Positions 35,341-46,620 of a DNA stretch of 64,000 nucleotides are shown piece after piece. The notes beneath the pieces are model-generated. The model did not search any database. It was not told where the DNA came from and saw nothing but the letters and a program-made list of their open reading frames with translations. A program made the position numbers and the translations under genes. The stretch spans positions 372,001 through 436,000 of the forward strand of contig JALRME010000009.1 of NCBI GenBank assembly GCA_026120035.1, given 5' to 3'. Numbering within the stretch: the first letter of the stretch is position 1; each line of letters starts with the position of its first letter. The stretch comes from Coleophoma eucalyptorum (lineage: Eukaryota; Ascomycota; Leotiomycetes; Helotiales; Dermateaceae).

Positions 35341-35681
35341 TTCTCTGAGGAGGACTTGGCGCAAGAATTCAGCTGGGGTTACTTTGTTTCTTACTGTTTA
35401 TCATACATGATACTTCATACGGCTGGCGAAATTGGAGAATTGAGACTGGGTACGGTTGCATATGGTGGATACATGTGCTAGGCGTCTGGTTGTAAATTAG
35501 CGATGAATGAATGGATGAATGATTAGGTGGCCGTTGCTTCTAGCATACACCTCTCCATTAGAAATATCAAATTAAATCCTTGAATAACAACTAAGATACT
35601 CAAGGTATGCTTATATGGTCATGTACGGCTAATTTCATGTAATAAAAGACCAGAGTATTCGGCTTGTTTCTATGGTTAATT
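35341..35681. other. Convergent intergenic interval
   Basis: 341 bp between the Gid7 and ribokinase stop codons; AT-rich, no gene. Confidence 0.5.
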
Positions 35682-36743
35682 TTATATTTGCACCTCATCA
35701 GCCCAAGGAATAGCGCTCTGGGCCCCTTTTTTCTCACAAGTCCTGCCTGCTGCTTTACAGGCCCATTGCACGGCTTTAGACATGGCCTCAAAACTCTGCT
35801 CAGACGTTCCCTCCGTCCCCTGTCTCCTCACCACCTCCAGAGCATATGCACCTACGAATGTATCACCCGCCGCAGTTGTGTCAACCACATTTACCTTCTC
35901 CCCAGACTGCAATTGTCCCGAGACATTCGTTACATCAGCAAAGATGGCTCCTTTAGCACCCAGCGTGACCACTACATTCTTGACCCCCTTCTCAATGAAC
36001 TTTCGAGCAACCCGGCCCCAGTCTTCACCCGTCCGCTCAACCTCCTCCACCGTCGTCTCGCCCAGAAGTGCTGCTTCCGTCTCATTCACGATCAGATGCG
36101 TGACTGCTGTGTATACTTCATCTGGCAACGGCACGGCTGGAGCTGGATTGAGCAAGACCTCAATACCAGCTTTCTCCGCTGTATTGAGGATCTGAAGCAC
36201 CGTGTCGAGCGGGATCTCGAGTTGGAGGATTATCAAATCTGGGGTTGGCGTACCGAAAGATGACACGTCTTGGAAGTCCTCGGGTCGTAGTGAGTGGTTG
36301 GCACCTGGGTTCAGGAGGATTCTGTTCTCTCCGCTCTTCTCTTCAACCAGGATGACCGCAACGCCTGTCGTGGTTCCTTCTACCACTCTTACAGAGTTGA
36401 TGTCAATCCCATCATGCTCCATGGATGAGATCAACGCCGGACCGAACTCATCAGCGCCTACAGCCCCGACCATCTTTACCGATACGTCGGTAGGTGCTTG
36501 CTTGGAAGTCTCTGAGGAGTTGGATAGAACATGTGGGTTTGCTCGTGACAACCGCGCTGTTGCTACTGCTTGGTTGGCTCCCTTACCTCCTGGCCCGGTT
36601 GAGAAGGATGTTGCTGTCATCGTCTCCCCACCTGATGGAACATACGGCGTCAATGTCACCAAATCCGTGTTGAGCGATCCGATTATGGATATTATCTTTT
36701 GTGAACCCATGTTATTGGTAGTGGCAAGCTGTGCTCGCTTCAA
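35682..36743 (-). CDS. rbk1: Ribokinase (PfkB family)
   Basis: A single exon of 353 residues. The N-terminal sugar-kinase signature reads IGSLNTDLVTLTPYVPSGGE followed by GPGGKGANQAVATARL. The second PfkB signature, with the catalytic Asp, is VVDTTAAGDTFVGAYALEV. A nucleotide-site segment, VVTLGAKGAIF, lies between. It phosphorylates D-ribose at O5 using ATP, feeding the pentose phosphate pathway; cytosolic. The start could be Met1 or Met12 (MGSQKIISIIGS); the second gives a length closer to known ribokinases. The C-terminus (SAIPWADEVQI) is family-like. Confidence 0.95.
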   Translation of the reverse strand: MKRAQLATTNNMGSQKIISIIGSLNTDLVTLTPYVPSGGETMTATSFSTGPGGKGANQAVATARLSRANPHVLSNSSETSKQAPTDVSVKMVGAVGADEFGPALISSMEHDGIDINSVRVVEGTTTGVAVILVEEKSGENRILLNPGANHSLRPEDFQDVSSFGTPTPDLIILQLEIPLDTVLQILNTAEKAGIEVLLNPAPAVPLPDEVYTAVTHLIVNETEAALLGETTVEEVERTGEDWGRVARKFIEKGVKNVVVTLGAKGAIFADVTNVSGQLQSGEKVNVVDTTAAGDTFVGAYALEVVRRQGTEGTSEQSFEAMSKAVQWACKAAGRTCEKKGAQSAIPWADEVQI

Positions 36744-37507
36744 AGTTCTTGGTGGTGTGCTGACGAGAGTAGATAAGTCAGTTTAGGCAGCTATTGTTGG
36801 CTCTGGAAGTAATGACAGGGTTGTATTAAATGCAGTGAAATGTTTGCAGCACTTTGTTAGTAGCTGAATTCTCTCAGCCATGCATAGATACTTCCTCACC
36901 ACACTTCGACTAAGAGTGAGATGGGATTTGCCACACTTTTCCATGATGAAGAAACCACCTCCAAACCCCCAAGATTATAAGATTGCAAGTACAGCAATTA
37001 TTCCTTCGTGACGATGGTCTAGGCAACGAAATTCAACCACTGAGTTAACTGACGCGGCTAACGATGACGACCACGCATCGAGCAGCTGTGCCTAGATATG
37101 CAACCGACGAGCACTTCAGCTCTACTTTGGTAGAGAGATACCGATCCAAATACAGATACAAAACTCAGTATTCAAAGAAAACCAACTCACCTTGGACCAT
37201 GTACAGCAGAATTGTTGACCGCTAGCTACGTCTTCGTCAGTTGAAGTAAGAGTGGATCTAAGTTGAAAATAAAGGCCCAGCCCAATGATCACATGATCGT
37301 CGCCAACCTTAAATGATGATACTAGGCCAGGTTGCCAGGTGTAGTTGACAGCGAGCCACAGCCCTGCCAGCTTTCGTAGACAGTCGTCGTCAACCCACGC
37401 CACGGGCATCTTCTCTTTTGCACAACATAAAGAGCAGCCTACCATTCACGACTTCCTCTCCCCGCCGCGCACATACATATTTTTGACTTCTCTCAACTTC
37501 GCACATC
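36744..37507. promoter_or_regulatory. Divergent intergenic region, ribokinase / Vps1
   Basis: 764 bp between two divergent start codons. No gene recognised; the last 100 bp are pyrimidine-rich, as in leaders of highly expressed fungal genes. Confidence 0.45.
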
Positions 37508-39808
37508 ATGGCCGCTCAAGGCGGCATCTCAGACCCAGGTCTTATAACGTGCGTCTCCTTGCTTTATTTACTGCCTTTACGATGCGTGCGCTGACTTGAA
37601 TCCGCAGCCTGGTGAATAAGTTACAGGATGTCTTCACAACTGTCGGTGTTCAAAACCCTATCGATCTCCCTCAAATCGTCGTGGTGGGCAGTCAGTCAAG
37701 TGGAAAGAGTTCGGTGCTGGAAAACATAGTGGGACGGGACTTGTAAGGCGACGGTTCTGGATATGTTGTTGGGAGCTGTACTAATTGCGGTTTCTCAGTT
37801 TACCTCGAGGAACAGGTATCGTCACTCGACGGCCGCTTGTTTTGCAACTCATCAACAGACAACCTGCTGCAAACGGCGTTCCAGAGGACCAACTTATAAG
37901 TGATGGCACAGATAAGGAAGCAAATGTGGATGAGTGGGGAGAGTTTTTGCATATTCCAGGCCAGAAGTTCCACGACTTTAACAAGATCCGTGATGAAATT
38001 GTGAAGGAGACAGAAGCTAAGACTGGACGCAATGCTGGCATTTCCCCAGCTCCTATCAACCTACGAATTTACTCTCCCAATGTCCTCACCCTTACCCTTG
38101 TCGATCTGCCTGGTTTGACCAAGGTTCCTGTCGGCGATCAACCTAGAGATATTGAGAGGCAGATTAGGGAGATGGTTCTTAAGCAAATCAGCAAGCCAAA
38201 TGCCATCATTTTGGCAGTAACGGGAGCGAACACGGATTTGGCCAATTCTGACGGATTAAAGCTTGCACGAGAGGTTGATCCTGAAGGTCAGAGGACGATC
38301 GGTGTTCTTACAAAGGTCGATTTGATGGATGACGGAACCGATGTTGTCGACATTTTAGCAGGAAGAATCATTCCACTGAGATTAGGATATGTGCCAGTCG
38401 TCAACAGAGGTCAAAGAGATATTGATAACAAGAAGGCCATTACCGCTGCTTTGGAGAATGAGAAGAACTTCTTTGAGAACCACAAGGCTTACAGAAATAA
38501 GAGTTCATACTGTGGAACACCATATTTGGCGAGGAAGTTGAACATCATTTTGATGATGCACATCAAGCAGACACTGCCAGATATCAAGGCCCGAATTTCA
38601 GCTTCTCTTCAGAAATACACCGCGGAACTTTCGGGGCTGGGAGACTCCATGCTTGGTAACAGCGCGAACGTTGTCCTCAACATTATTACCGAATTCTCCA
38701 ACGAATGGCGAACAGTCTTGGATGGTAACAACAACGAGCTTTCCAGTGTTGAACTTTCTGGAGGTGCTAGAATCAGTTTTGTTTTCCACGAACTGTATGC
38801 AAATGGTGTTAAGGCTGTAGACCCATTCGATCAAGTTAAGGATGTCGACATTCGAACAATTCTTTACAACTCCTCTGGATCTTCTCCCGCTCTCTTCGTT
38901 GGTACTACCGCGTTCGAGCTCATCGTCAAGCAACAGATCAAGCGCTTGGAAGATCCTAGTTTGAAGTGTGTTTCACTTGTTTACGACGAATTGGTCCGCA
39001 TTTTGACACAATTGCTAGGCAAGCAACTGTTCAAGAGATACCCGCAATTGAAGGAGAAGTTCCACCAGGTTGTTATTTCATTCTTCAAGAAGACCTTAGA
39101 TCCAACAAACAAGCTTGTCAGAGATCTGGTTTCAATGGAGTCATGTTATATCAACACTGGCCATCCTGATTTCTTGAACGGCCACAGAGCCATGGCCATC
39201 GTCAACGAGCGTCATACCCAGGCTAAGCCAGTTCAAGTCGATCCCAAGACAGGAAAGCCAATGCCAGGTACTCCAGCACGTACAGCAAGCCCTACCAACC
39301 AATATGACCCCATGAATGGAGACCAAAATGGTGGTTTCTTTGGCAGTTTCTTCGCTTCAAAGAACAAGAAGAGAATGGCTGCTATGGAGGCCCCACCACC
39401 AACCCTCAAGGCCTCTGGAACCCTGTCAGAGAGGGAAGGGGTTGAGGTAGAGGTGATCAGTAAGTGAATCTTCGATATTGAGCCGTGCTATAACTAACCC
39501 GTTCAGAATTGCTTATTAACTCTTACTACAACATCGTGAAGAGGACCATGATTGATATGGTACCAAAAGCAATTATGCTCAACTTGGTCCAGTATGTCCC
39601 TTAACTGCCCGAAAGCGTTACATATCTAACCTGTAATAGATTCACCAAGGATGAAATGCAGCGAGAATTGCTTGAAAACATGTACCGAACTGACACTCTG
39701 GATGACTTGTTGAAGGAGAGTGATTACACGGTCCGAAGAAGAAAAGAATGTCAGCAAATGGTCGAATCCCTTTCGCGAGCAAGCGAGATTGTTAGCCAAG
39801 TACAATAA
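37508..39808 (+). CDS. vps1: Dynamin-like GTPase Vps1 (vacuolar protein sorting)
   Basis: Five exons, 37508-37548, 37608-37742, 37799-39459, 39507-39591 and 39640-39808, give 696 residues, the usual Vps1 length. G1 is [19 protein letters not shown]2 is [13 protein letters not shown] (restored by the second splice), G3 is LVDLPGLTK and G4 is LTKVDLMD. The middle/stalk domain and a C-terminal GTPase effector domain follow ([20 protein letters not shown] to [18 protein letters not shown]), without pleckstrin or proline-rich domains, as expected for Vps1. It self-assembles on membranes and drives scission in Golgi-to-vacuole transport and peroxisome division. The variable loop before the effector domain is Pro/Gly-rich ([15 protein letters not shown]). 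Confidence 0.97.
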
Positions 39809-40764
39809 ACAACTATCCTCCCGCCGGGCCGTTCCAATCGGCTCCATGCAGCGGCCCTTCCGGTCTGTAATAACATGGGTTCGGGCAGTACGTATGCCGC
39901 CTGCGTTCATCATGTTGCGTTCCTAGAGTGTTCTCTTTCACAAGCATCATTTCCTACGATACCTCTTCTGGCGCGGAACTGCGTCTTTGTAATACTGGTC
40001 ACATAAGTGCAGCCAGTGGTGGATATGATTGGGCAGGCTGATGGCGAAAATACAAATCATTTCCCAGGAAGCATAAGGCGAATGGCTTGAGATAGCGATG
40101 GTTTATGGTTCTGCTTTAACTTTTGTTTCCCTCTAAGATCGAAAACACGTGTTAGATTACTCCAAAGATCAGTCAATACCAGTCCTATAATCTCGCAAAC
40201 ATAGAGCCGTGTGTATGACGGGTACTTGTGGTTGATTAATCAGATCCACATACTTAGCGTTCTTTGCACGGTGAGTTTAAAGGTCACTTAACAATGGCGC
40301 ATGCAGAAATTCTTACAATTTAAAAAAGCTTGTCGGGGCTGCAGCTTGGCAGTCCCTAGATACTTAGCGAGATCACTTCGGAGAGTTATCGTGGGCAAGG
40401 GGGCACTTCGTATAGCTGATTGGTATTCATGATTGAGATTTATAGGCTTACTAATAAATATACGCGTAAAGATCAAAGCATGGCCTCTTTCCCGCTGTAA
40501 CATATATCCTATGGTGTAAGGTTCTAGTAGCAGATGCTTGTAGCATGGCCCTCCCGTTCCCCCACCCTCTTCCCGGCAACTCTGTATGTCCAGTCCTAGG
40601 ATGTCGGCTGACGTGATATATAATAGGCATGCCGAAGGCAGTAATCCCGTAGCTAAGGGCCTAAAAAGTATTTGCCCATCTTAAATACTGAGAATATTAA
40701 TTAGCCAATTTTTTTTAACCAAGTTCTGACATGATTCATTTACAAGAGCCAGACAAACGCAGAA
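39809..40764. other. Intergenic interval
   Basis: 956 bp, no gene recognised. Confidence 0.5.
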
Positions 40765-41715
40765 ATGGGGAACTCATTGCCTGATCTCTCTCAAATTCTC
40801 ACTCCAAGCCTGTATGAGAAAGTCTTCGCCAACCAATTCCCCTGGCCACAAGACAGCCCGCTTGATTTCACCTTTGTGAGTTACTATATACTCGAAGGGG
40901 AACTCGAGCGCAAGACTGAGCTCCAAAAGACCTGGTACCCAGCCCTCAAAACTCTGTCCTTAATTCCTCTCCCAGAAGCCGAGGAACTCGATCTCACCAC
41001 GTACCTCCCCGCACCAACATCCCCCGATTTCGCCTGGCAAGCACTCGCCCTGCGCGTCTTGCTTGATCAGGGCCCCAGGATTCTCTTCGATGGCGACACA
41101 ATTGACGTGCGCTGGACGAACGGCTTTTTTGATGCCTTATCCAATAAATTAACCCGTCAGTTCTTGGACCTACCCGAGGAAGTGCAACCTTGGAATCCGA
41201 AACAGTGGCCGTCAAACGTGCACTTTGATTTCTTGCTGCCCGTAAATATCTGGTATCTCGCTGCGCTGACGCACGCGGAGATCCTCGCGAATCATGACAT
41301 CGCCGTGAAGCAGACTGAAGCAATCCGTAATTTGATAGAGGAGCGTACCGAAACCGTGGATCCTTATCGCAAGGACAGAAAGCTGTTGGCTTCGGACGTA
41401 CATGCTTTTGGACGTCTGTTGCGGAAAGGAACTCCAAAACAGGATGCGGAGGGTGTGGTGAGGATGGAGGAATTTATGTATTGGATGCTTACCGTTATCG
41501 ATGTACATCGTCCTATTATTGAGAAGTATGGTAAATATCCCTATCGAAACGGGGCGTTGGGGAGGACAAGCACAGAGGATGAGATTAAATGGTTGGAAGT
41601 CGAGGCTGGTTTTGGTACGGTTGATGAAGCGGTTGCGAAGAGGATTAGACAGGATGTCGAGGCTGGGAGGTGGACGCCGCTTGGCGAGAGCAAGGAGGAA
41701 GTTGTATTGTCGTGA
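40765..41715 (+). CDS. DUF924 family protein
   Basis: Intronless, 316 residues. Family marks are ALRVLLDQGPRILFDGD (DUF924 proteins usually show an LLDQfpRn core), DFLLPVNIWYLAALTHAEIL, an HAFGRLLRK segment and the terminal block YPYRNGALGRTSTEDEIKWL, which is the clearest signature. DUF924 proteins are soluble all-helical proteins with a TPR-like fold and no agreed function. The core LDQ motif here has Gly in place of the usual Phe (DQGPR for DQFPR). An N-terminal extension of about 60 residues precedes the domain. The ATG at 40765 is the first in the frame. Confidence 0.85.
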   Translation: MGNSLPDLSQILTPSLYEKVFANQFPWPQDSPLDFTFVSYYILEGELERKTELQKTWYPALKTLSLIPLPEAEELDLTTYLPAPTSPDFAWQALALRVLLDQGPRILFDGDTIDVRWTNGFFDALSNKLTRQFLDLPEEVQPWNPKQWPSNVHFDFLLPVNIWYLAALTHAEILANHDIAVKQTEAIRNLIEERTETVDPYRKDRKLLASDVHAFGRLLRKGTPKQDAEGVVRMEEFMYWMLTVIDVHRPIIEKYGKYPYRNGALGRTSTEDEIKWLEVEAGFGTVDEAVAKRIRQDVEAGRWTPLGESKEEVVLS

Positions 41716-43316
41716 GCTTGGTTACGACGTAGCTGTGTAACTGGTAAATAAGGTAGGTATCTATTGTTGCATCACTTTCCTCGCTTGTCGATTTTGCTCG
41801 GTTCTGAACTAAGAAGTCCTTAACTGGACCATGTGTATTGACCTCAGTTCTCAAGATAGCATAGATTTCTGTGGGTAAATTCTGAAAAAAACGTCTCCCC
41901 AGAATATTACCCTCTCAGCCCGAGAACCACCCTATAACTGCCTTTTTCAATGCACCCAAGTAGAAATACCTAACAAAATGCTAATATTAGCAATATATAG
42001 AGAGGCAATTAAACCGACGCGATCATGTATGGGGTCTCCCGAACGACAGATACTGAAGACCAAGAACGGTAGTTTGTAGAGACTTGCACTCAGAAGCGAA
42101 GCAAATCGAATAAAACGGCAAAATCATCATGACATGACATGTCACACAAGATCGGGAACTGCACATCGTCTCCCGGAATGCTGATGCGCCCCTTCCCCGT
42201 ACACGTGGAAGGCCTGTCTGCATGTTGTCAAACCAGCCCCTTGTTGGTTTCATGGACCGATACTTTTGACTCTCTGCTCTAGTTACTCCAATGAGAAAAA
42301 TGTGGCAGTAGATACCGGGCTTGCTGGAGTGTAACTTGGATAACACCGCCTGCCAGGAAATGAAACCCCGTTGGGGCCTTTGAGGAAAACGATTGAAGGT
42401 AGTAAGTAATGCCTACAAATGCAAGGGTTTTCTTGAAGATAAACGAATAGGGTTGAACATCTGCGACTAGAAACAGCAGCCAGAAACTGTTTGGTGGGTA
42501 ATAATTCCATGCTTGAAGACCACCGACATGAGCCAAAACAATCCAACGACCAAAATGGGGCCTAGCCATCTGGTAACACGAGAAACTCCTCGTCGGATGA
42601 TGCATAAACACATGAGAGTACTGTCTCATCCCATCGGTACGGCACGGTACGGTACGGCGCGATGCGGTGCGGTGTGGTGTGGTAGGACACGGGTTTGTGT
42701 GCAGCATCGGAAGCCATGCAAGCCGATTGTGATGTAAAAAACGGCGACGGGACCTTGCTGCAAGCTCTTCTTCTTGACTTGACAACATGGCATGCTGGCG
42801 GTGTGCAAACCTATCTGCTCTGCGCCTCAGAAGAAAACAAGACAAGACGGGAAGCTGGCAGGACAGGGGCAGTTTTTCCGAATAGCATTGTTGGGACTGA
42901 AAAGCTAGGTCTGATACTGTCTGCCGAATGAATACAGCTCGAAGAAAAGCAATTATTCTCGATGAAAGGTAGAAGGAGCGTTGAATTATCCTCGACGGGA
43001 GTAGTTACGTGACAGTTGGTAACCCCCACAATATAAATAGGAAAAAGAAAGAAGGTACGCAGAAACTGTGCATGATTCTATCACATTCGTCTTCAACAGG
43101 CCCCGATTAAAAAAGTTCTGGTTCCTACTTAAAAGCTCAACTCGCAACCCCTACTTATAATCATCTCCCACCTTCCATACTCCTTGACATCGAAACCATT
43201 GTCCACCCAATCTTAACTTCTTCAAATCCATTCAAGTACACTAGGCATCAGCTTAATCCTACTAGAACACACTCGTTGAAATCTACCAGCGATTGATAGT
43301 CGACTAACTCGAAACA
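41716..43316. other. Intergenic interval
   Basis: 1.6 kb without a recognised gene; antisense frames at 42279-42845 have no domain. It contains a pentanucleotide repeat at 42636-42685. The final 250 bp (43080-43316) are CT/CA-rich, like a leader for the small frame at 43317. Confidence 0.45.
42636..42685. repeat. GGTAC-type pentanucleotide repeat, ten units
   Basis: Ten 5-bp units in a row: GGTAC, GGCAC, GGTAC, GGTAC, GGCGC, GATGC, GGTGC, GGTGT, GGTGT, GGTAG. Units drift progressively from GGTAC to GGTGT. The same pentamer occurs three times at 32029-32043. Confidence 0.85.
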
Positions 43317-43505
43317 ATGACTGCTATCACCGCTTCTCTCCCCAGCAAGCTGGTTTGCATCTCAGCTCCATCCCTTCAAGTACGCCATGCATTGAGTCTT
43401 GGTATTATGGACAACCAGTCGCGCGAGGACCCGCCATCTCCTCCACCAAATCCGCCACCAAGCCCAGCCCAATCTCCGGATTTGGTTGAGCTCATGCTGT
43501 CTTAA
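43317..43505 (+). CDS. Possible small protein, proline-rich tail
   Basis: A 62-codon frame starting MTAITASLPSKLVC and ending in a proline-rich tail (PPSPPPNPPPSPAQSP) and VELMLS. A GTAAGT donor with a TTAG acceptor follows the stop codon (43509-43569), suggesting a transcript with a 3'-UTR intron or an alternative end. It has no known domain. It may be the 5' exon of a longer spliced gene or only a leader frame. Confidence 0.3.
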   Translation: MTAITASLPSKLVCISAPSLQVRHALSLGIMDNQSREDPPSPPPNPPPSPAQSPDLVELMLS

Positions 43506-43864
43506 ACGTAAGTCATAATTCGAAGCTCATAAGTACGAGAGACCATCATGTTGACTTAACCACAATTAGTCCTGCAACTATCACGCACGCAAAAATAACG
43601 ACGGGCCCTATTATGAGTCAACGAATCCTTCTCTTTCTTACGAACGGCGTTATACTAGTAGGTGACAGTACGGCAGGATCTGCAAATGAGAGATCAACGA
43701 CCGGCATGGAACATCTTGCAAAGATGGCATAGATAAAAGCACACAAGGGTGGTTCTGACTGGGCGTTTTATGGAAGACTAAAACTTTGCTTCTTTTTGAG
43801 TTTGCTTGTGCAGAGGGAGCATGATACGATGCGAATGTGCTGAGTGTCTTCTGTCTTCTTAGAT
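43506..43864. other. Short interval before the CoA-transferase 3' end
   Basis: 359 bp, no gene; includes the putative intron following the small frame. Confidence 0.4.
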
Positions 43865-45137
43865 TCACAACTTTGATTGCTGCTTTCCAACCAGTCCTCC
43901 GTTCTCTACAGTGAAATGCTTCCCCTGTTCCCATCCGAGCCATTCCTTCAATGTTGCTTCCCCTCCTTGACCAGGATATAATGTGGTGCCGCTGAAACCT
44001 TCACCTTCTACTCCCGGACCTTGGCCTAATGATGGATCTCTTTCTGTTAGACCTTTCTTCACTGCAAGGCTAGGCGTATCTCTTAGAGTGACAGCAGGCC
44101 TTTGGTCACCTTCTCGGCTTGAGTCGCTTTCAAGTTCACCCATTTCTAGCACGGGAGTACAGCAAGCATCCGTCTTGTCAAAGACTTTCTCCCATTCTGA
44201 CCTTGTCTTGGCCCTGAAAAGCCTCTCAAAAGTGCTTTTCATCTCAGGCCAAGTCTTTCTATCCTCTCTCGTCTTCTCGATTCCTCTTCCGGATAATCCC
44301 AACCCTTTCAATAGCAAAGCAAAGAACTGTGGCTCCAAAGCTCCCACAGCCATGTACTTCCCATCTTTAGTCTCATAAGTGTCGTAGTAAGGACATCCGC
44401 TATCCAAAGTATTTTCTCCACGTGGTCGAGACCACATAGGAGTCTTAGTCAACATCCTCGGAAATGAAACCAGATACGCACTCCCATCCACCATATTTGC
44501 CTCGACGACCTGTCCCTTCCCGGAAATTCCCCTAGCCAGTAATGCCAGCAAGATGCCCTGAAACAAAGTCGCTCCACCACCAGCGAAGTCACCAAGGATA
44601 TTTGCCGGTGGCAGTGGTTTCTCTCCTTTCCTACCTAGCATTGACAAAGCCCCGGAAACGGCAATATAATTTATGTCATGGCCAGCCATATCTTTATACT
44701 TCCCGTCCCGTCGGAACCCTGTCATGCGGCCAACGATGATGCGCGGATTGATCTCGAGAAGGACCTCGGGGCCAAGGTCGAGTTTCTCGAGGACCCCTGG
44801 TCGGAAGGGGTCGATCACTATATCTACATTCGCAGCCAGTCTTTTCACGAATGCTACACCCGCCGCCGACTTCAGATCTACGGCTATCGAAGACTTGTGT
44901 CGTGTAAGCAGGTCGGAGGTTGCTCCAGGAAGGTTGCCGGTCGTGTAAGTCTGTCCTGGAATTGCGCGATCAATTCGCAGGACCGAGGCCCCATTGTCCG
45001 CGAGGAGGAGACCGGCAAATGGGCCTGAAGATCTTCAGTGGTCTGGAAAAGCCGTTGAGCTTGGATGTGTACATACCTGGTGCTAAACCTGCAAATTCCA
45101 AGACACGAAGTCCAGTTAGTGGAGGAGGGGTAGTCAT
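43865..45137 (-). CDS. CaiB/BaiF family CoA-transferase (alpha-methylacyl-CoA racemase-like)
   Basis: Two exons, complement(43865-45024, 45077-45137), give 406 residues. The splice joins LEFAGLAPG to [18 protein letters not shown], the classical N-terminal block of class III CoA-transferases. [12 protein letters not shown] follows; then [40 protein letters not shown] with the Asp region used for CoA acyl-enzyme chemistry, and [32 protein letters not shown] is the late conserved block. [12 protein letters not shown] is typical of alpha-methylacyl-CoA racemases (AMACR), which invert the 2-methyl centre of branched acyl-CoAs in peroxisomes and mitochondria. The C-terminus GKQQSKL ends in SKL, a canonical PTS1 signal, which supports a peroxisomal location. 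Confidence 0.93.
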
Positions 45138-45589
45138 TTCCAAGGCAGCATATGTTTGTTTGATGAAGGAAATTTAAATTCGAAATACAGAAATTTAGTA
45201 GTTAGTTCTTACATGTACATGTGGGACTAAATACAGTATATACTTATACCTCTGCAACCATGTGGTGTCGTTGATGGAGGTTCGTCTCAAGGACCGCAAC
45301 CGAGGCAGCTTCCGGCTGAGGAGGGAACGGAACCAAGCTTACTCGCCGGACTTTCCATAATGCGGGGGGGAGCCGAGTCAGGAGAATCCTCACCCGCACA
45401 AGGATACCTTTCAATGCTCATATACCGACTATGGGACATTTATCAGAAACTTGAAGCTGTCTGTTGTAAGGGATAACGATTAACTAGGTACTGTTATTAC
45501 GATAATCTACTGCTTGCCTAAGCTAATTCCTGTGGACACTGGCACTTGGATGGCCCGCCTGTGCGCATGTTTTATGTATGTCTATTTCC
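45138..45589. other. Intergenic interval
   Basis: 452 bp, upstream of the CoA-transferase and downstream of the SDR; no gene. Confidence 0.5.
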
Positions 45590-46620
45590 TCAGATGTTCT
45601 TTGTGATACCCGGCTCAATACTCTCTAGAACGTCCAGCAATTCCTTATAAAACTTTTTCTGGGCGTTCTTGCCGTCAACACTTTGAACAAACTTACTTGG
45701 CTCTCTAACTACACAATCTGTCATATATTTTCCATGGCTCTCGTTTCCAGCAGCAGCGGCAGCAACAAGAGTCCTGCTACCCATTTCTGTGGAGCGTCCA
45801 ATCAATCGCTTACCGATCCATCCAAGAAGATTCAGCGGGAACACTGCGTGTCGCATGAGTGCTGAATGACAGAATCCAGGTGTTAAGGTGTTGAGTATGA
45901 CTTTTGGCTTGCCGGAAGCATCCATAGCTGGTGCTAATTCACGAACTGTAAGAATTTCGAGAAGTTTGGAAAGATTATAGCGATCGCCCTGATACTTTGA
46001 CTTTGGATCACCAAGAGCCTTGAAGATCGAATCGGCCTTTCTTTCTTTAAAATTGGCCTATGATGTCAATATTTCGCTGTGAAAGTCATGAAGAAAGGGC
46101 TCACCTGTTCATGGGCATCAGACGCAACAATAGTGAGACGTGGAGTAGCATTGAACTTGGTTGCGTGCTCTCTCAGTTTTGGGAGGAGTAATAAGGCCAT
46201 CAAGAATGTCGAGATGACATTGACAGTAATCGTTATCTCCATTCCCTCGGCTGGCTGATATTTTGGAGTCGCAATGCCAGCATTTTCAACTACAGCATCC
46301 AGACGATCGAGCCTCTGCGCCTTGGCGCAGAATTGCTTCACGCTTTCAAAAGAGGTCAAGTCAACCTGCCAGACCTCAATCGTACCCTTTCCCTTTGTGC
46401 TCGCCTCGATATCTTTCTTGGCTGCTTCACCCTTGTCAATACTCCGACATGCTATGATAACCTTCGCCGCATTGAGTCGTACGAAGTGACGCGCCGCTTC
46501 AAGGCCCAGTCCAACATTACTACCTGTGACTATGATCGTTTGTCCGCTGAAGTTGGTCTCCGGATATGGCAGTGTCTTGAATTGGCTGACGAGGAAGTCT
46601 GAGATAAAACCATTAGGACT
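45590..46620 (-). CDS. Short-chain dehydrogenase/reductase (5' exon not located)
   Basis: Two exons seen: complement(45590-46057, 46105->46620). Reading from SPNGFISDFLVSQFKTLPYP, the protein has the Rossmann motif TIIVTGSNVGLGLEAARHFV, VENAGIATPKY, catalytic Ser in LTIVASDAHEQ and the Tyr-x3-Lys pair in YNLSK, created by a GT-AG join. About 328 residues are visible. It resembles retinol-dehydrogenase-12-like fungal SDRs, which commonly begin with a short leader and SPNGF. No in-frame ATG lies between 46620 and the upstream stop near 46676; an acceptor at 46619 (GCTAAC branch, GACAG) implies a short first exon further upstream. The substrate is unknown. Confidence 0.85.

Noticed and set aside
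36202..36786. 194-codon plus-strand frame over ribokinase
   Set aside because: It is the antisense shadow of the ribokinase gene.
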